64,000 nt of DNA, taken from NCBI RefSeq assembly GCF_003665095.1, contig NZ_RCHV01000002.1, positions 3,222,001-3,286,000 on the forward strand, in the 5' to 3' direction. Shown piece after piece: positions 55,977 through 63,646 of this stretch (position 1 is the stretch's first letter; every line of letters begins with the position of its first letter). This DNA is from Streptomyces sp. Z26. Its GTDB lineage: Bacteria > Actinomycetota > Actinomycetes > Streptomycetales > Streptomycetaceae. A program made the translations under genes and the position numbers. The notes under the pieces were generated by a model. The model was not told the DNA's origin. It was given only the letters and a program-made list of their open reading frames with translations, and searched no databases.

Positions 55977-57251
55977 TCAGGCGTGCGCGCCGACCCGCAC
56001 CGGACCCACCGTCAGCCGTACGGTCCCCTCCAGCACGTCGCCCAACCGGCGGGCTTCCTCGTCGAGTTCGCCGCGCTGCGCCGCCGACAGGGGCGCCAGC
56101 GGTTCGACGGCCAGCCGCACCGTCCGCCCGGAACGCCGCTGGTGCCACACCCCCGCGACCGCGCCGTCGATCAGCAGCACCGGGAAGTTTCCCGCCTGGC
56201 CCCCGGCGAGCGCCCGCTCGTACGCGCGCCCCGGGAAGACCCGGTCGCGCGGGTGGCAGCCCACGGCGTACGCGTCGAAGTACGGCAGCAGCCGCAGCCC
56301 CCGCGGCGGCTCGGCGGGCAGCGCGGTGTCCCCGGCGACGACCCAGGCCGGTTCGCCCGCCAGGTCGACGGGCTCGATCTCGCCGCGCGCGGCGAGCGTA
56401 CGGAACAGCCGGTCCGCCCAGCCCCGCGGCGCCGCCGCCCAGCGCGCGAAGTGCGGCGGGGAGGCGGGCCCGTACGCGTACAGCCAGCGGCGTACGAGCG
56501 CGGCGAGCGCCGTGTCGCCGTCCGCCGGGGTGAAGCCGGGCAGCCAGCGCTGCGGACTGGTGTAGGTGACGCGGCGGCCGCGGACGGGGCCGAAGCAGAG
56601 CGCGCCGCGCTGTGCGGCGATCGCGGTGGCGCTGCGCCACCGCGGCCACTTGTCCTGGAACGCCTCCATCACCCGTTCCCCGGCCCACGCCCCGACCCGT
56701 TCGACGACGGCGTCGGTCAGCTCGTCCACCGTCATCTCGGCGTCCGCGAGGGCGTCACCCACGGCCGCCACCACCTCGTCGGTCCGCGCCCGGTCGAGGT
56801 GGTCGGTCCCCGCGCCGCCGCCACGGGCGGTCGCGGCCCGCTGCGCGGTGAGCGCGCCGGTCCACAGCGGCAGTTCGCGGGTGGGGAGGAGATGGACGGT
56901 GCCGCGCGGGCCGTACGTCTTCACCAGCGTGCGGTCGGCCCACAGCGCCCGCCGGACGTCCGTACGGGTGGTGCCGGGCAGGCGCAGGGCGAGCGAGACC
57001 TCGGCGGCGGACAGCACCTGGGCATGGGCGCCGCACAGGGCGGACGCGACGCGGGCGAGGGCGGCGGAGGGGGTGGTGGGGGTATCTGGGGTTGTGGGGG
57101 TTGCTGGGGCGTCAGCGGTTGCCGGGACCGTGGGAGCCGCTGGGGGCTCTGCGGCCTGGGTGAGGGAGTGCCGTTCCAGGCGCCGGGCGACGGCGGCGGG
57201 CCACGGGACGTGCGCGACGGGTGTGGCGGAAGGGGCGGGCTGGACGCTCAC
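55977..57251 (-). CDS. Winged-helix DNA-binding domain protein (HTH_42/YcaQ-like family)
   Basis: 424 residues. It resembles the actinobacterial winged-helix family (HTH_42, COG3214) that includes the YcaQ/AlkX-type DNA glycosylases for crosslink repair. Family segments: R-A-L-W-A-D-R-T-L-V-K-T-Y-G-P-R-G-T-V-H-L-L, F-Q-D-K-W-P-R-W-R and R-L-L-P-Y-F-D-A-Y-A-V-G. It has a T/P/A-rich insertion near 33-62. Enzymatic activity is inferred only from the family. It has its own transcript, convergent with lutC. Confidence 0.8.
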   Translation of the reverse strand: MSVQPAPSATPVAHVPWPAAVARRLERHSLTQAAEPPAAPTVPATADAPATPTTPDTPTTPSAALARVASALCGAHAQVLSAAEVSLALRLPGTTRTDVRRALWADRTLVKTYGPRGTVHLLPTRELPLWTGALTAQRAATARGGGAGTDHLDRARTDEVVAAVGDALADAEMTVDELTDAVVERVGAWAGERVMEAFQDKWPRWRSATAIAAQRGALCFGPVRGRRVTYTSPQRWLPGFTPADGDTALAALVRRWLYAYGPASPPHFARWAAAPRGWADRLFRTLAARGEIEPVDLAGEPAWVVAGDTALPAEPPRGLRLLPYFDAYAVGCHPRDRVFPGRAYERALAGGQAGNFPVLLIDGAVAGVWHQRRSGRTVRLAVEPLAPLSAAQRGELDEEARRLGDVLEGTVRLTVGPVRVGAHA

Positions 57252-57560
57252 GGGCGGGGCTCCTCGGGTGTGTCGGGGCTGACGCGCGGCCGGCGCGCGG
57301 CCAGACCGTAGGAGCGAACGGGGTCAGCTCCCGTCCTCAACTCCCGCCCCCACCGCGGCCCTTCTCCCCTCCGGCCTGTGGATAACTCCGTCACCCGCCG
57401 CCGACTAACCTCCTTGAAGGAGGTTAGTCGGCGCACGAAAGCCGTTAACCGCGCTTCTCGCTGGGTAGACTGCCTGCGCCCGAAGCCGCGACCACGTATC
57501 GCGGCTTCGGGACCAACCCCCTCCCCGCCACGCGCCGCCCGCCGTCGCTCCCCGCCCGGT
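57252..57560. other. Gap between the winged-helix gene and the HTH/Mrr gene
   Basis: 309 bases. It holds a DnaA-box-like TGTGGATAA (57377-57385) followed closely by a perfect 35-nt palindrome (57399-57433), and a second weaker repeat CGAAGCCGCGA / TCGCGGCTTCG near 57480-57508. No gene is recognised. Confidence 0.55.
57399..57433. repeat. 35-nt palindrome, copy 1 (downstream of the HTH/Mrr gene)
   Basis: Perfect 17-bp arms CGCCGACTAACCTCCTT and AAGGAGGTTAGTCGGCG around a central G. It shares the core CTAA-N-CTCCTTGAAGGAG and the exact 17-1-17 architecture with the copy at 58402-58436 inside the gene, but the outer six bases differ and still pair with each other. Confidence 0.85.
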
Positions 57561-58664
57561 TCAGCGCAGGACGTGCAGCGTGGCCCCGCCGCTCCAGGCT
57601 TCCAGCAGCCGCCGGTGCACGGCCGTGACCCCGTGCCGTACGGCCAGGTCCAAGGCGGCGGACGTGAAGGTGGCCGCCGTGACGAACAGCGCGACGTCGG
57701 CCTCGTACTCGTCCTTCGCCATGCCGACGAACCGGCGCACGTCCTCGCTCTCCACCTTCCGGTACGGCGCGATGTGCCCGCACCGCACCACGAGGGTGCG
57801 GCCGTCCGCCGCCCGCCCCAGCAGATCGGTCGAGCCCGCACCGCCGAGGCGGGGACCGTGACCGTCGCCGTCACCGGGGTCGCGGGCGTCGCAGCCGGTG
57901 ACGCCGACGCAACCGTCGCGGCGGCAGAGCCCGGCGACGTGGTCCTCGAACTCGCGCGGTGTCATCGCGTCCACGGCCGTCATACCGTTCGCGGGCATCC
58001 GAGCCCGGAGCGCCCGGTCGATCCGGGCCAGTTCGCGGCGGATCTCCGACATCTCCCGCCGCTGCTCGCCGTCGGCCCGGACCGCGTGGTTGAGGAGCGG
58101 GACGACGGTCTGCGCGAGGACGGCGCGCACCGAGTCCTCCGCGACGCGGGCCATCCGCGTGTCGTACTGCGCGAGCTGCTCCGCCACCGACCGTTCGATG
58201 CGCTCGTCGAGCCACTCGACGAGGTTGTGGACAACCGAGTTTTCCACAGGCCGGGAGCCCTGTGGAAAACGGTGGCGGGCCTCGGCGTCGAGCAGGTAGT
58301 GACGGACCTGAGCTGCGACGACGCTGTCCCGCAGCAGCATCGCGACGTTCAGCACGGTGCGCCGGGTGAACAGCGCGAGGTGGCGGCCTGCGTGCTTGTC
58401 CACAGAACTAAGCTCCTTGAAGGAGCCTAGTTCTGTACCTGTCAGAACTCGGTAGCCGTTGCCCTCCAGCTCGGCCCGGTGGTCGTGGATCAGGGACTTG
58501 ATCGTCTTGAGGCCCACCTCGAAGTAGTGGGCGACCATCGACGTCGTCACGTGCGTACCGTCCGACAGCAGCGACAGCGCCTTCACCTTGTCGAGCGCTT
58601 CCGTACGGTCCGCGATGCTCGCCCGCATCGTCGGCGACTCCAGCAGCACGCCTTCGTGCACCAT
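57561..58664 (-). CDS. HTH-like protein with a degenerate Mrr-type nuclease domain
   Basis: 367 residues from ATG 58664 (GGAGGGAGTGGG upstream); the longer frame upstream has no support. The N-terminal part (about 18-110) reads H-V-T-T-S-M-V-A-H-Y-F-E-V-G-L-K-T-I-K-S-L, a helix-turn-helix-like segment, then L-G-S-F-K-E-L-S-S and R-R-T-V-L-N-V-A-M-L-L-R-D, like phage Rha-type regulators. A helical middle follows. The C-terminus (about 245-367) resembles Mrr/restriction-endonuclease domains: E-F-E-D-H-V-A-G-L, G-A-G-S-T-D-L-L-G and D-V-A-L-F-V-T-A-A-T-F-T. Where such domains have Q-C-K, this one has V-V-R-C-G-H, so the catalytic lysine seems lost. The coding sequence carries a palindrome and DnaA boxes. 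Confidence 0.8.
   Translation of the reverse strand: MVHEGVLLESPTMRASIADRTEALDKVKALSLLSDGTHVTTSMVAHYFEVGLKTIKSLIHDHRAELEGNGYRVLTGTELGSFKELSSVDKHAGRHLALFTRRTVLNVAMLLRDSVVAAQVRHYLLDAEARHRFPQGSRPVENSVVHNLVEWLDERIERSVAEQLAQYDTRMARVAEDSVRAVLAQTVVPLLNHAVRADGEQRREMSEIRRELARIDRALRARMPANGMTAVDAMTPREFEDHVAGLCRRDGCVGVTGCDARDPGDGDGHGPRLGGAGSTDLLGRAADGRTLVVRCGHIAPYRKVESEDVRRFVGMAKDEYEADVALFVTAATFTSAALDLAVRHGVTAVHRRLLEAWSGGATLHVLR
58226..58269. promoter_or_regulatory. DnaA-box cluster inside the HTH/Mrr gene
   Basis: TGTGGACAA (58226-58234, reverse of the consensus TTGTCCACA), TTTTCCACA (58240-58248) and TGTGGAAAA (58261-58269). The last two form a perfect 11-bp inverted repeat with an 8-nt spacer. A further consensus TTGTCCACA lies at 58396-58404. 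The codons here end in A or T unusually often (TTT, CCA, CCT, GAA, GTT). Confidence 0.6.
58402..58436. repeat. 35-nt palindrome, copy 2 (inside the HTH/Mrr gene)
   Basis: Arms ACAGAACTAAGCTCCTT and AAGGAGCCTAGTTCTGT around a central G, pairing at 16 of 17 positions. On the coding (minus) strand it encodes part of T-E-L-G-S-F-K-E-L-S-S-V, using many AT-ending codons. It has the same core as copy 1. Confidence 0.85.
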
Positions 58665-58900
58665 GCGACCCACTCCCTCCCGGGCTCCCCGCCCGGAGCC
58701 GGACGGTGCCCCCACGACCCCGCCCCTCGCCGGGGCCAACGAAGTGGGCGGTATGAAGACACGAGCGACGTACGAGCATTCTTCCGACAGTCGCCCGCCG
58801 TGGAGCGCGGTCCCCGGAAGGCGTCCGGGAAGCTCCCCGTGCAGGTCGCAGGTCGCCCAGCGAGGTCCCGCAGGCGAGGTCCCGGAGGGGCCCAGGAGCT

Positions 58901-59461
58901 TTACAGCGCCATCTTGAACCCGAGGTGTGAGGCCTCGAAGCCGAGCCGCTCGTAGAAGCGGTGGGCGTCGACGCGCGTCACGTCGGAGGTGAGCTGGACC
59001 AGCGAACAGCCCTGGCGGCGCGACTCCTCGACGGCCCACTCGACGAGTCGCGTGCCCAGGCCCGTACCGCGGGCGTCGGCGTGGACGCGTACCGCCTCGA
59101 TGAGCGAGCGCGTCGCGCCCTGCCGGGAGAGGCCGGGGATGATCGTCAGGTGCAGCGTGCCGACGGTGCGGACGGCGGCGTCGTCCCCGTCGGGGTCGGC
59201 GGGCAGCTCGGCGACCATGAGGTGCTGGTGCGGGTCGCCGTCGATACGGGTGAACGCGCGCTCGTACGGGCCCAGTTCGTCGGGGGTCTCACGCCGCGCG
59301 CCGAGAGCGTCGTCCGCGAGCATGGCGACGATGTCCGGGATGTCGGCGGCGGTGGCGCGCCGCAGCACGAGGTCCCGGGCCGGGCCCGGTGCCGCCGGTG
59401 TGCGGGCACGCGTGCGGTCAGGTGGTGCGGAGGCCGCGCCCCGCGCTGGTGAGGTGCTCAT
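58901..59461 (-). CDS. GNAT-family N-acetyltransferase
   Basis: 186 residues. The domain starts L-V-L-R-R-A-T-A-A-D-I-P-D-I-V-A-M-L-A-D-D after a ~30-residue P/A/R-rich tail. The acetyl-CoA motif is D-A-R-G-T-G-L-G-T-R-L, and the family end is R-F-Y-E-R-L-G-F-E-A-S-H. The substrate is unknown. The stretch from 58665 to 58900, between it and the HTH/Mrr gene, shows no other gene. Confidence 0.88.
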   Translation of the reverse strand: MSTSPARGAASAPPDRTRARTPAAPGPARDLVLRRATAADIPDIVAMLADDALGARRETPDELGPYERAFTRIDGDPHQHLMVAELPADPDGDDAAVRTVGTLHLTIIPGLSRQGATRSLIEAVRVHADARGTGLGTRLVEWAVEESRRQGCSLVQLTSDVTRVDAHRFYERLGFEASHLGFKMAL

Positions 59462-59609
59462 GCGCGCAGGCTACGCCGGGGCCGGACAGGCCCGGCGTGC
59501 GCCGTCGTGGCGGTACGGCGGCGGCGGTACGGGCGGCGGGCCGCGGGTGTACCGGTGCGCCTCCGCGCCGCGGGCTCTCGTGCGGCACCGCGTACTCCGC
59601 GCCGCCGCC

Positions 59610-60059
59610 CTACGACGTCGGTTCGAGCGCCCGTACGGCGGCCACGAGCGGCGCCAACTCCGGCCGCTGCGCCGCCGCGTCGAGCGCTTCGCGGAGAGCC
59701 GCCTCGTTCGTGGGGCGGGCCCGCTCCAGCAGGGCGAGACCGTCCGGGGTGACGTTCGTGTAGATGCCGCGGCGGTCGTCGGGGCACAGGTAGCGCGCGA
59801 GGAGCCCGCGGTCCTCCAGGCGGCTGACGAGCCGGGTGGTGGCGCTCTGGCTGAGGACCACGGCGTCCGCCAGCTGGTTCATGCGGAAGTGGCCGCCTAC
59901 GCCGTCGTGCTGGGTGCTGAGCACGTCGATGACGGAGAACTCGCGGACGCTCAGCTCGTGTTCGCCCTGGAGCGCGCGCTCCAGGTACGTCTCGATGCGG
60001 CTGTGCAGCGTCGAGAGCGCGCACCAGCCCTGCGCGGGTACGGGGTCCGGTCTGCTCAT
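59610..60059 (-). CDS. MarR-family transcriptional regulator
   Basis: 149 residues from ATG 60059; longer frames upstream are not supported. The winged helix is R-M-N-Q-L-A-D-A-V-V-L-S-Q-S-A-T-T-R-L-V, with the wing D-R-R-G-I-Y-T-N-V-T-P-D-G. It is divergent from an MFS exporter, with an AT-rich inverted repeat between them, a common drug-efflux regulator layout. Confidence 0.92.
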   Translation of the reverse strand: MSRPDPVPAQGWCALSTLHSRIETYLERALQGEHELSVREFSVIDVLSTQHDGVGGHFRMNQLADAVVLSQSATTRLVSRLEDRGLLARYLCPDDRRGIYTNVTPDGLALLERARPTNEAALREALDAAAQRPELAPLVAAVRALEPTS

Positions 60060-60231
60060 GCGTCGCGCCCTCCTCCGGCCCGCCCTCGGGCCGTACGCCT
60101 CGGTCGCGGCCCCGTACCGGGGGCGCTTCCGTGGCCGTCGTGTCCGTCTCCGCTGTCGCTGTCGCTGTCGTGCTCGTGCTCGTGCTCGTCGCCATCGTGC
60201 CGTTCTCCTCCAGGATAGGCCACGCGCGCAA

Positions 60232-60275
60232 TAGTCGGCGCTTGCATATAAGTGCGTGTGCAATTATTGTGGACG
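60232..60275. promoter_or_regulatory. MarR/MFS divergent control region
   Basis: A markedly AT-rich patch in the 286-bp gap between the MarR and MFS genes. It contains the inverted repeat TTGCA (60242-60246) / TGCAA (60259-60263) and, outside it, CAATA / TATTG. It probably holds overlapping promoters and the MarR operator. No gene is seen in the gap. Confidence 0.6.
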
Positions 60276-60345
60276 CTCGTAAGGTGCTGGCGCAAGCGGT
60301 TGGAGCGGGCGTCGGTGTTCGGAGCGATCGACCGGAGGGTCTTCC

Positions 60346-61794
60346 ATGCCGCTCGCACTCCTCGCGCTGGCCGTCGGCGCGTTCGGGATCGGCACCACCG
60401 AGTTCGTGATCATGGGTCTGCTGCCGGACGTGGCAGCGGATTTCGGCGTCTCGATCCCCACCGCGGGCCATCTGGCCACGGGCTACGCCCTGGGTGTCGT
60501 CGTGGGCGCCCCGATGCTCGCGGTCCTGGGCGCGCGGACCGGCCGCAAACGCATGCTGATGCTGCTCATGGGCCTGTTCATCGTGGGGAACGCGGTGTCC
60601 GCCGCCGCTCCCGCCTTCGGCGTGCTGCTCACGGGTCGGGTGATCGCCTCGCTCGCGCACGGCGCGTTCTTCGGCATCGGTTCGATCGTCGCCGCCGGGC
60701 TGGTCGCGCCGGAGAAGAAGGCGGGGGCGATCGCGATGATGTTCACGGGGCTCACCACGGCCAACGTGCTGGGGGTGCCCCTCGGCACGCTGCTGGGACA
60801 GGAGTACGGCTGGCGGGCCACGTTCGCCGCCGTGACCGGGCTGGGCGTGCTCGGACTGGCCGGGGTGGCCGCCCTGGTGCCGCACGACGTGGGCGGCGAC
60901 GGGCCGGAGAAGCGGCGCACCGACCGTACGGCAGGGCCCGGACGTGCGGGGATACGCGGCGAGTTGGCCGCCTTCCGCAACGTCCAGGTGCTGCTCGCCA
61001 TGGCGATGACCGTGCTCGGTTTCGGCGGCGTCTTCGCCGCGATCACGTACATCGCACCGATGATGACCGGCGCCGCGGGATACGCGGAGGGATCGGTGAC
61101 CTGGCTGCTCGTGCTGTTCGGACTGGGCATGGTCGCGGGGAACCTGGTGGGCGGCCGCCTCGCGGACCGCGCGCTGATGCCCCTGCTCTACGGGGCGCTG
61201 GCCTCGCTCGCGGTCGTCCTGGCGCTGTTCACGCTCACCGCGCACGACAAGGTGGCCGCCGCGATCACGCTGCCGCTGATCGGCGCGTTCGGCTTCGCCA
61301 CGGTGCCGCCCCTCCAGAAGCGGGTCCTCGACCAGACGGCGGACGCGCCCACGCTGGCCTCCGCGGTCAACATCGGCGCCTTCAACCTCGGCAACGCGCT
61401 GGCCGCCTGGCTCGGCGGGCTGGTGCTGGGAGCCGGGTTCGGTCAGACGTCACCGAACGGCGTGGGCGCTCTGCTCGCCACCTCCGCGCTGGGATTGGCC
61501 GCCCTCGCGGCGGCCCTGGAGCGCCGGTCCGCCCCGGCGGTGCCCGCCTCCGGGCGGACGGCGGAGGGCCCGGCGGGAGAAGCGCGGACCGGGGCCCGGA
61601 TAGGGAGCCCGGCGGGGGAAAGCCGTTCGCGGGTGCGGGCCGGTGTGCGAGCGGCCGTACGCCCCGAGGCGGGCGGCGGTGCGGAAGAGGGGGCGGCCGC
61701 AGGGCCGGTCGGGAGCGCCGCGTCGGACGCGGACGCCGGGACGGGGCGCATACCCTCCGCCGGGGAGGTCGCGCCCACGGGCCGTGGGCGGTGA
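60346..61794 (+). CDS. MFS transporter (DHA1/AraJ-like)
   Basis: 482 residues. About 12 hydrophobic segments start right at the N-terminus (P-L-A-L-L-A-L-A-V-G-A-F-G-I-G-T-T-E-F), the pattern of DHA1-type exporters such as chloramphenicol- and arabinose-efflux proteins. The loop motif G-A-R-T-G-R-K-R is present. After residue ~390 there is an unusual hydrophilic tail of about 90 residues rich in G, A, R, P and S. It is probably controlled by the divergent MarR protein. Confidence 0.9.
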   Translation: MPLALLALAVGAFGIGTTEFVIMGLLPDVAADFGVSIPTAGHLATGYALGVVVGAPMLAVLGARTGRKRMLMLLMGLFIVGNAVSAAAPAFGVLLTGRVIASLAHGAFFGIGSIVAAGLVAPEKKAGAIAMMFTGLTTANVLGVPLGTLLGQEYGWRATFAAVTGLGVLGLAGVAALVPHDVGGDGPEKRRTDRTAGPGRAGIRGELAAFRNVQVLLAMAMTVLGFGGVFAAITYIAPMMTGAAGYAEGSVTWLLVLFGLGMVAGNLVGGRLADRALMPLLYGALASLAVVLALFTLTAHDKVAAAITLPLIGAFGFATVPPLQKRVLDQTADAPTLASAVNIGAFNLGNALAAWLGGLVLGAGFGQTSPNGVGALLATSALGLAALAAALERRSAPAVPASGRTAEGPAGEARTGARIGSPAGESRSRVRAGVRAAVRPEAGGGAEEGAAAGPVGSAASDADAGTGRIPSAGEVAPTGRGR

Positions 61795-61892
61795 CGGTCC
61801 ACCGCGTCCGGCGGTCGCCGCCCCTGCCCGCCCCGGCGGCCCCCCCCGGCGGCCCCGGCGGGAGATGTCCAGCGGGCGGGCAGGGCAGGGGC

Positions 61893-62789
61893 TCAGCCGA
61901 GGGCGACCGAGTAGGGCGCGAAGCGGCGACTGATGTCGCCGGGGATGTCGGCGGCCGTGTGCACCATCAGCGTGCAGCGGAAGTCGCCGCTCAAGCCCCC
62001 TGCCCGGAGCCAGCGTTCCCACTCGGGGTGGCGCGCGTCGACGTCGAAGCGCACCCGGTCGCGGGCGTCCACCGCCAGCTCCGTGACCAGGGCCTGGGCC
62101 GTGGCGAGGTCCTCGGCGACGACGGGGCCGAAGACGTCGGTCGGCCCGTTCGGCCAGCGCGCGGCGAATCCGGTGAGGGCACCCGCCGGGTCCTCCGCCA
62201 CCACGAAACGGTCGGAGAACGCCGGGAGGCGGGTGAGGAGTTCGGTCCGGTCGGTGCCGAAGACCTCGGCGTCGAGAGCGAGTACGGCACGCAGGTCGGT
62301 GGCGGAGGCAGGGCGTACGGAGGTCCGGGCCGCCGCGCCCGTCGCCTCGTACGGGGGCGGGGAGAAGGGGCCGGTGAGCATGGTGGTCGTGCCGACCGGA
62401 CGGAAGCCCATCCGCTCGTAGAGCGGCCGCCCGTTCTCGGTGGCCTGGAGGAACAGCGCGGCGGTGCCGGAGGAGTCGAGCGCGTGCCGCATCAGGTGGC
62501 GACCGATGCCGCGCCGTGCGTGGCGTCGGGCGACGAGGACCATGCTGACGCAGGCGTACGCGTCGGCGTAGGTCGTGAGGACGTACGCGGCGATCAGCTC
62601 GCCGGGGCGGTCCGGGGCGTCGATGCCGTAGCCCTGTCCGGCGGTCAGCAGCAGTCGCCACTTGTGCTCCTCGCGCGACCAACCGCGGTCCTCACCGAGG
62701 GCGAGGCACGCGGTCAGGTCGTCCGGGGTGAGCTTGCGGGGAGGAGGGAGCGTGGCCAGGAGCGGAGAGGAGAGAGGGTCTGCCGTCAC
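61893..62789 (-). CDS. Tandem GNAT-domain acetyltransferase
   Basis: 298 residues with two GNAT-like halves. The first has the acetyl-CoA motif R-R-H-A-R-R-G-I-G-R-H-L and Y-E-R-M-G-F-R-P-V. The second (from about residue 160) lacks a clear motif and ends in the sterol-carrier-like/YitH-type region R-R-F-A-P-Y-S-V-A-L-G. The substrate is unknown. It follows the DUF2269 gene by a few bases on the same strand, suggesting one transcript. Confidence 0.83.
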   Translation of the reverse strand: MTADPLSSPLLATLPPPRKLTPDDLTACLALGEDRGWSREEHKWRLLLTAGQGYGIDAPDRPGELIAAYVLTTYADAYACVSMVLVARRHARRGIGRHLMRHALDSSGTAALFLQATENGRPLYERMGFRPVGTTTMLTGPFSPPPYEATGAAARTSVRPASATDLRAVLALDAEVFGTDRTELLTRLPAFSDRFVVAEDPAGALTGFAARWPNGPTDVFGPVVAEDLATAQALVTELAVDARDRVRFDVDARHPEWERWLRAGGLSGDFRCTLMVHTAADIPGDISRRFAPYSVALG

Positions 62790-62795
62790 GACCGG

Positions 62796-63452
62796 TCAGG
62801 CTGCCCGATCGGTGGCCTCCGCGGCCACCGCTTTTCCCCCGGCGGAGGGCGCCACCGAGGCGTCAGCCCTCGCGCCGGCCGTGGCGCCGGTCGCGCCACC
62901 GGCCTCGCGGGCGGCCTGTTCCGCCGCCTTCCGGCGCTGCCCGTACCGGGTCAGTCCCCACGGCTTGAGCACGGAGATCGCGGTGATGAAGACGTACGAG
63001 GCCAGCGAGACGGACGGTCCGAAGAGGAGCTGTGCGCCGTCGACCTGCTCGCCCGCGCCGACCTGCGCGGCGGCGTGGTCGAGATCGGTGCGCAGCACGA
63101 TCAGCGAGGCCGCCGCGAGACCCAGGGTCATCAGGAACTTGACCCAGACCCAGCGGTGCCGGGCCAGACCCCAGTGCGTGCCGAGGGAGAGGACGACGCC
63201 GCTGACGAGCGTGAGCAGCGCCACGGGCGGGAGCAGCCAGTCCCCGAAGGTCCTCATCGCGCGGTACGCCATCTCGTCGGTGGCCGCCGAGCCACCGGCC
63301 GCGCCCGCGACGGCGAGAGTGAGGAGGCACAGGGTGAGCCCGAGCCAGCCGACGGAGACGATGACATGGACGACCAGTACGGCTCTGCGTGCGGGGCGGG
63401 GAAGCCCGGAGCGCCGGTTGTCGCGGCGCCGTCCCCGAGGTGGGTTCGTCAT
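62796..63452 (-). CDS. DUF2269-like integral membrane protein
   Basis: 218 residues from ATG 63452 (an in-frame GTG at 63461 has no ribosome binding site). Four hydrophobic segments are seen; the first contains V-L-V-V-H-V-I-V-S-V-G-W-L-G and a later one W-V-K-F-L-M-T-L-G-L, typical of DUF2269. The C-terminal ~50 residues are an A/G/R-rich tail. The function is unknown. It sits 6 nt before the GNAT gene. Confidence 0.78.
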   Translation of the reverse strand: MTNPPRGRRRDNRRSGLPRPARRAVLVVHVIVSVGWLGLTLCLLTLAVAGAAGGSAATDEMAYRAMRTFGDWLLPPVALLTLVSGVVLSLGTHWGLARHRWVWVKFLMTLGLAAASLIVLRTDLDHAAAQVGAGEQVDGAQLLFGPSVSLASYVFITAISVLKPWGLTRYGQRRKAAEQAAREAGGATGATAGARADASVAPSAGGKAVAAEATDRAA

Positions 63453-63646
63453 GCGCTCCACGTTCGCGGGCGGGGCCCCGCCGGGGCGTCTGACGGGAGG
63501 AGTATCCGTCGGTACTCGACGGCGAGTAGGCGAGTGTCCGACCCCGCCCGAGCACGAGCCCCCGACGCGGAGCGCGGACCTGGCGCACGGAGCGCGCGCA
63601 CGGGACGCCCCGCCCCGTGCGTACGGGGGCGCCTACGCTCGCGGGC

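Noticed and set aside
58665..59039. 125-residue N-terminal extension of the HTH/Mrr protein
   Set aside because: It overlaps the GNAT gene on the same strand and is low-complexity; ATG 58664 has a ribosome binding site and begins the recognisable domain.
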